From: an uncultured Saprospiraceae bacterium
Lineage (GTDB): Bacteria; Bacteroidota; Bacteroidia; Chitinophagales; Saprospiraceae
NCBI GenBank assembly: GCA_937921595.1
Contig: CAKZTD010000029.1
Coordinates: 1 to 43,751 of the forward strand
Direction of reading: 5' to 3'
DNA: 43,751 bases
The notes under the pieces are model-generated. The model searched no databases. It was not told the origin of the DNA and saw only the letters and a list, made by a program, of their open reading frames with translations. This document shows positions 43,507 to 43,751 of this stretch, piece after piece; the stretch's first letter is position 1, and every line of letters starts with the position of its first letter. Made by a program: the position numbers and the translations under genes.

Positions 43507-43751
43507 ATGCTCACAGCAATTTCACCGATTGACGGTCGATACCAAGAGAAAACAAAAGAACTTTCCGATTACTTTTCAGAATATGCTTTAATCAAATATC
43601 GAGTATTTGTAGAGATACAATACTTTATAGCTTTAGTTCAACATCCACTACCTCAATTGGCTGATTTTCAAGACGAAAAAGTAGATCAGCTCAACAATAT
43701 ATTTGAGCGTTTTGCTTTACCTGATGCTATCAATATCAAAAATGTAGAAAA
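43507..43751 (+). CDS. purB: Adenylosuccinate lyase, N-terminal part
   Basis: Only the first 81 codons lie in the window. They read MLTAISPIDGRYQEKTKELS..., matching the PurB opening SPIDGRY with the following YFSEYALIKYRV and VEIQYFIAL segments. PurB removes fumarate from adenylosuccinate and from SAICAR in purine synthesis, in the cytoplasm. The frame stays open to the window end, so it continues to the right. It is preceded by a -7 box (43465-43472) and a stem-loop. Confidence 0.93.
   Translation, partial: MLTAISPIDGRYQEKTKELSDYFSEYALIKYRVFVEIQYFIALVQHPLPQLADFQDEKVDQLNNIFERFALPDAINIKNVE

Noticed and set aside
1-43751. tRNA or rRNA genes, prophage, insertion sequence with transposase
   Set aside because: I scanned for T-arm motifs, rRNA cores and transposase or integrase proteins and saw none; a dedicated tool could still find a divergent tRNA.

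Overview
The window looks like an accessory-rich stretch of chromosome from a Bacteroidota bacterium, most likely a Saprospiria or Chitinophagia/Cytophagia-type environmental lineage. The evidence is AT-rich DNA, three secreted proteins with type IX secretion (T9SS) C-terminal sorting domains (11556-13082, 33288-35615, 36028-38388), WG-repeat and choice-of-anchor-B proteins, few recognisable Shine-Dalgarno sites, and Bacteroidota-type promoters (TTG-N19-TAnnTTTG; clearest at 39930-39959). The genus cannot be fixed from the sequence alone.

Layout. 333-3501 (minus): secreted esterase, coaD overlapping a macrodomain gene by 4 bp, and a small exported protein. 3981-7499 (plus): WG-repeat lipoprotein, M28 peptidase, and a nicotinamidase homologue that has lost its catalytic and metal residues. 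7612-8295 (minus): folE. 8376-11296 (plus): lipoprotein, OmpA-like membrane protein, and a membrane-anchored coiled-coil protein with two helix-hairpin-helix modules. 11556-13082 (minus): T9SS-sorted beta-propeller. 13586-14983 (plus): dihydrolipoyl dehydrogenase. 15066-21342 (minus): a RiPP-type cassette in the order C39-peptidase ABC transporter, HlyD adaptor, LanB-like dehydratase, with no obvious precursor and no elimination domain. 21643-22476 (minus): monoacylglycerol-lipase-like hydrolase. 22590-24621 (plus): two small membrane proteins, a HipA-like kinase and an overlapping DUF3037 protein. 24700-26535 (minus): OmpA-family protein. 26828-30876 (plus): fmt, msrB, a gamma-glutamyltransferase family protein and a metallo-beta-lactamase-fold hydrolase. 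31381-33144 (minus): double-domain peptide ABC ATPase. 33288-38388 (plus): two T9SS cargo proteins. 38542-39738 (minus): ribonuclease D. 40035-43319 (plus): giant AsmA-like protein. 43507 onward: start of purB.

The most unusual content is between genes. At least seven distinct kinds of stem-loop element sit at gene ends. Several are built from short repeated words, and four kinds recur in the window: a GAGTGAAT family (three copies), an AATCAAAAT family of about 140 bp with conserved interior (two copies), a CTTATGTGG family (two) and a CGGTATT family (two). A separate array at 5157-5288 strings five different hairpins together with an almost constant AGGGATAG linker, and three hairpins have a CTTCA/CTTCG loop. 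I know of no named feature type that matches it. Some elements supply the stop codon of the neighbouring gene (nicotinamidase-like gene, LanB-like gene). They could be bidirectional terminators, remnants of small non-autonomous mobile elements, or both. Simple strong terminators also occur at 11314-11345, 24638-24679 and 35675-35708.

No tRNA, rRNA, CRISPR array, transposase or phage gene was recognised.
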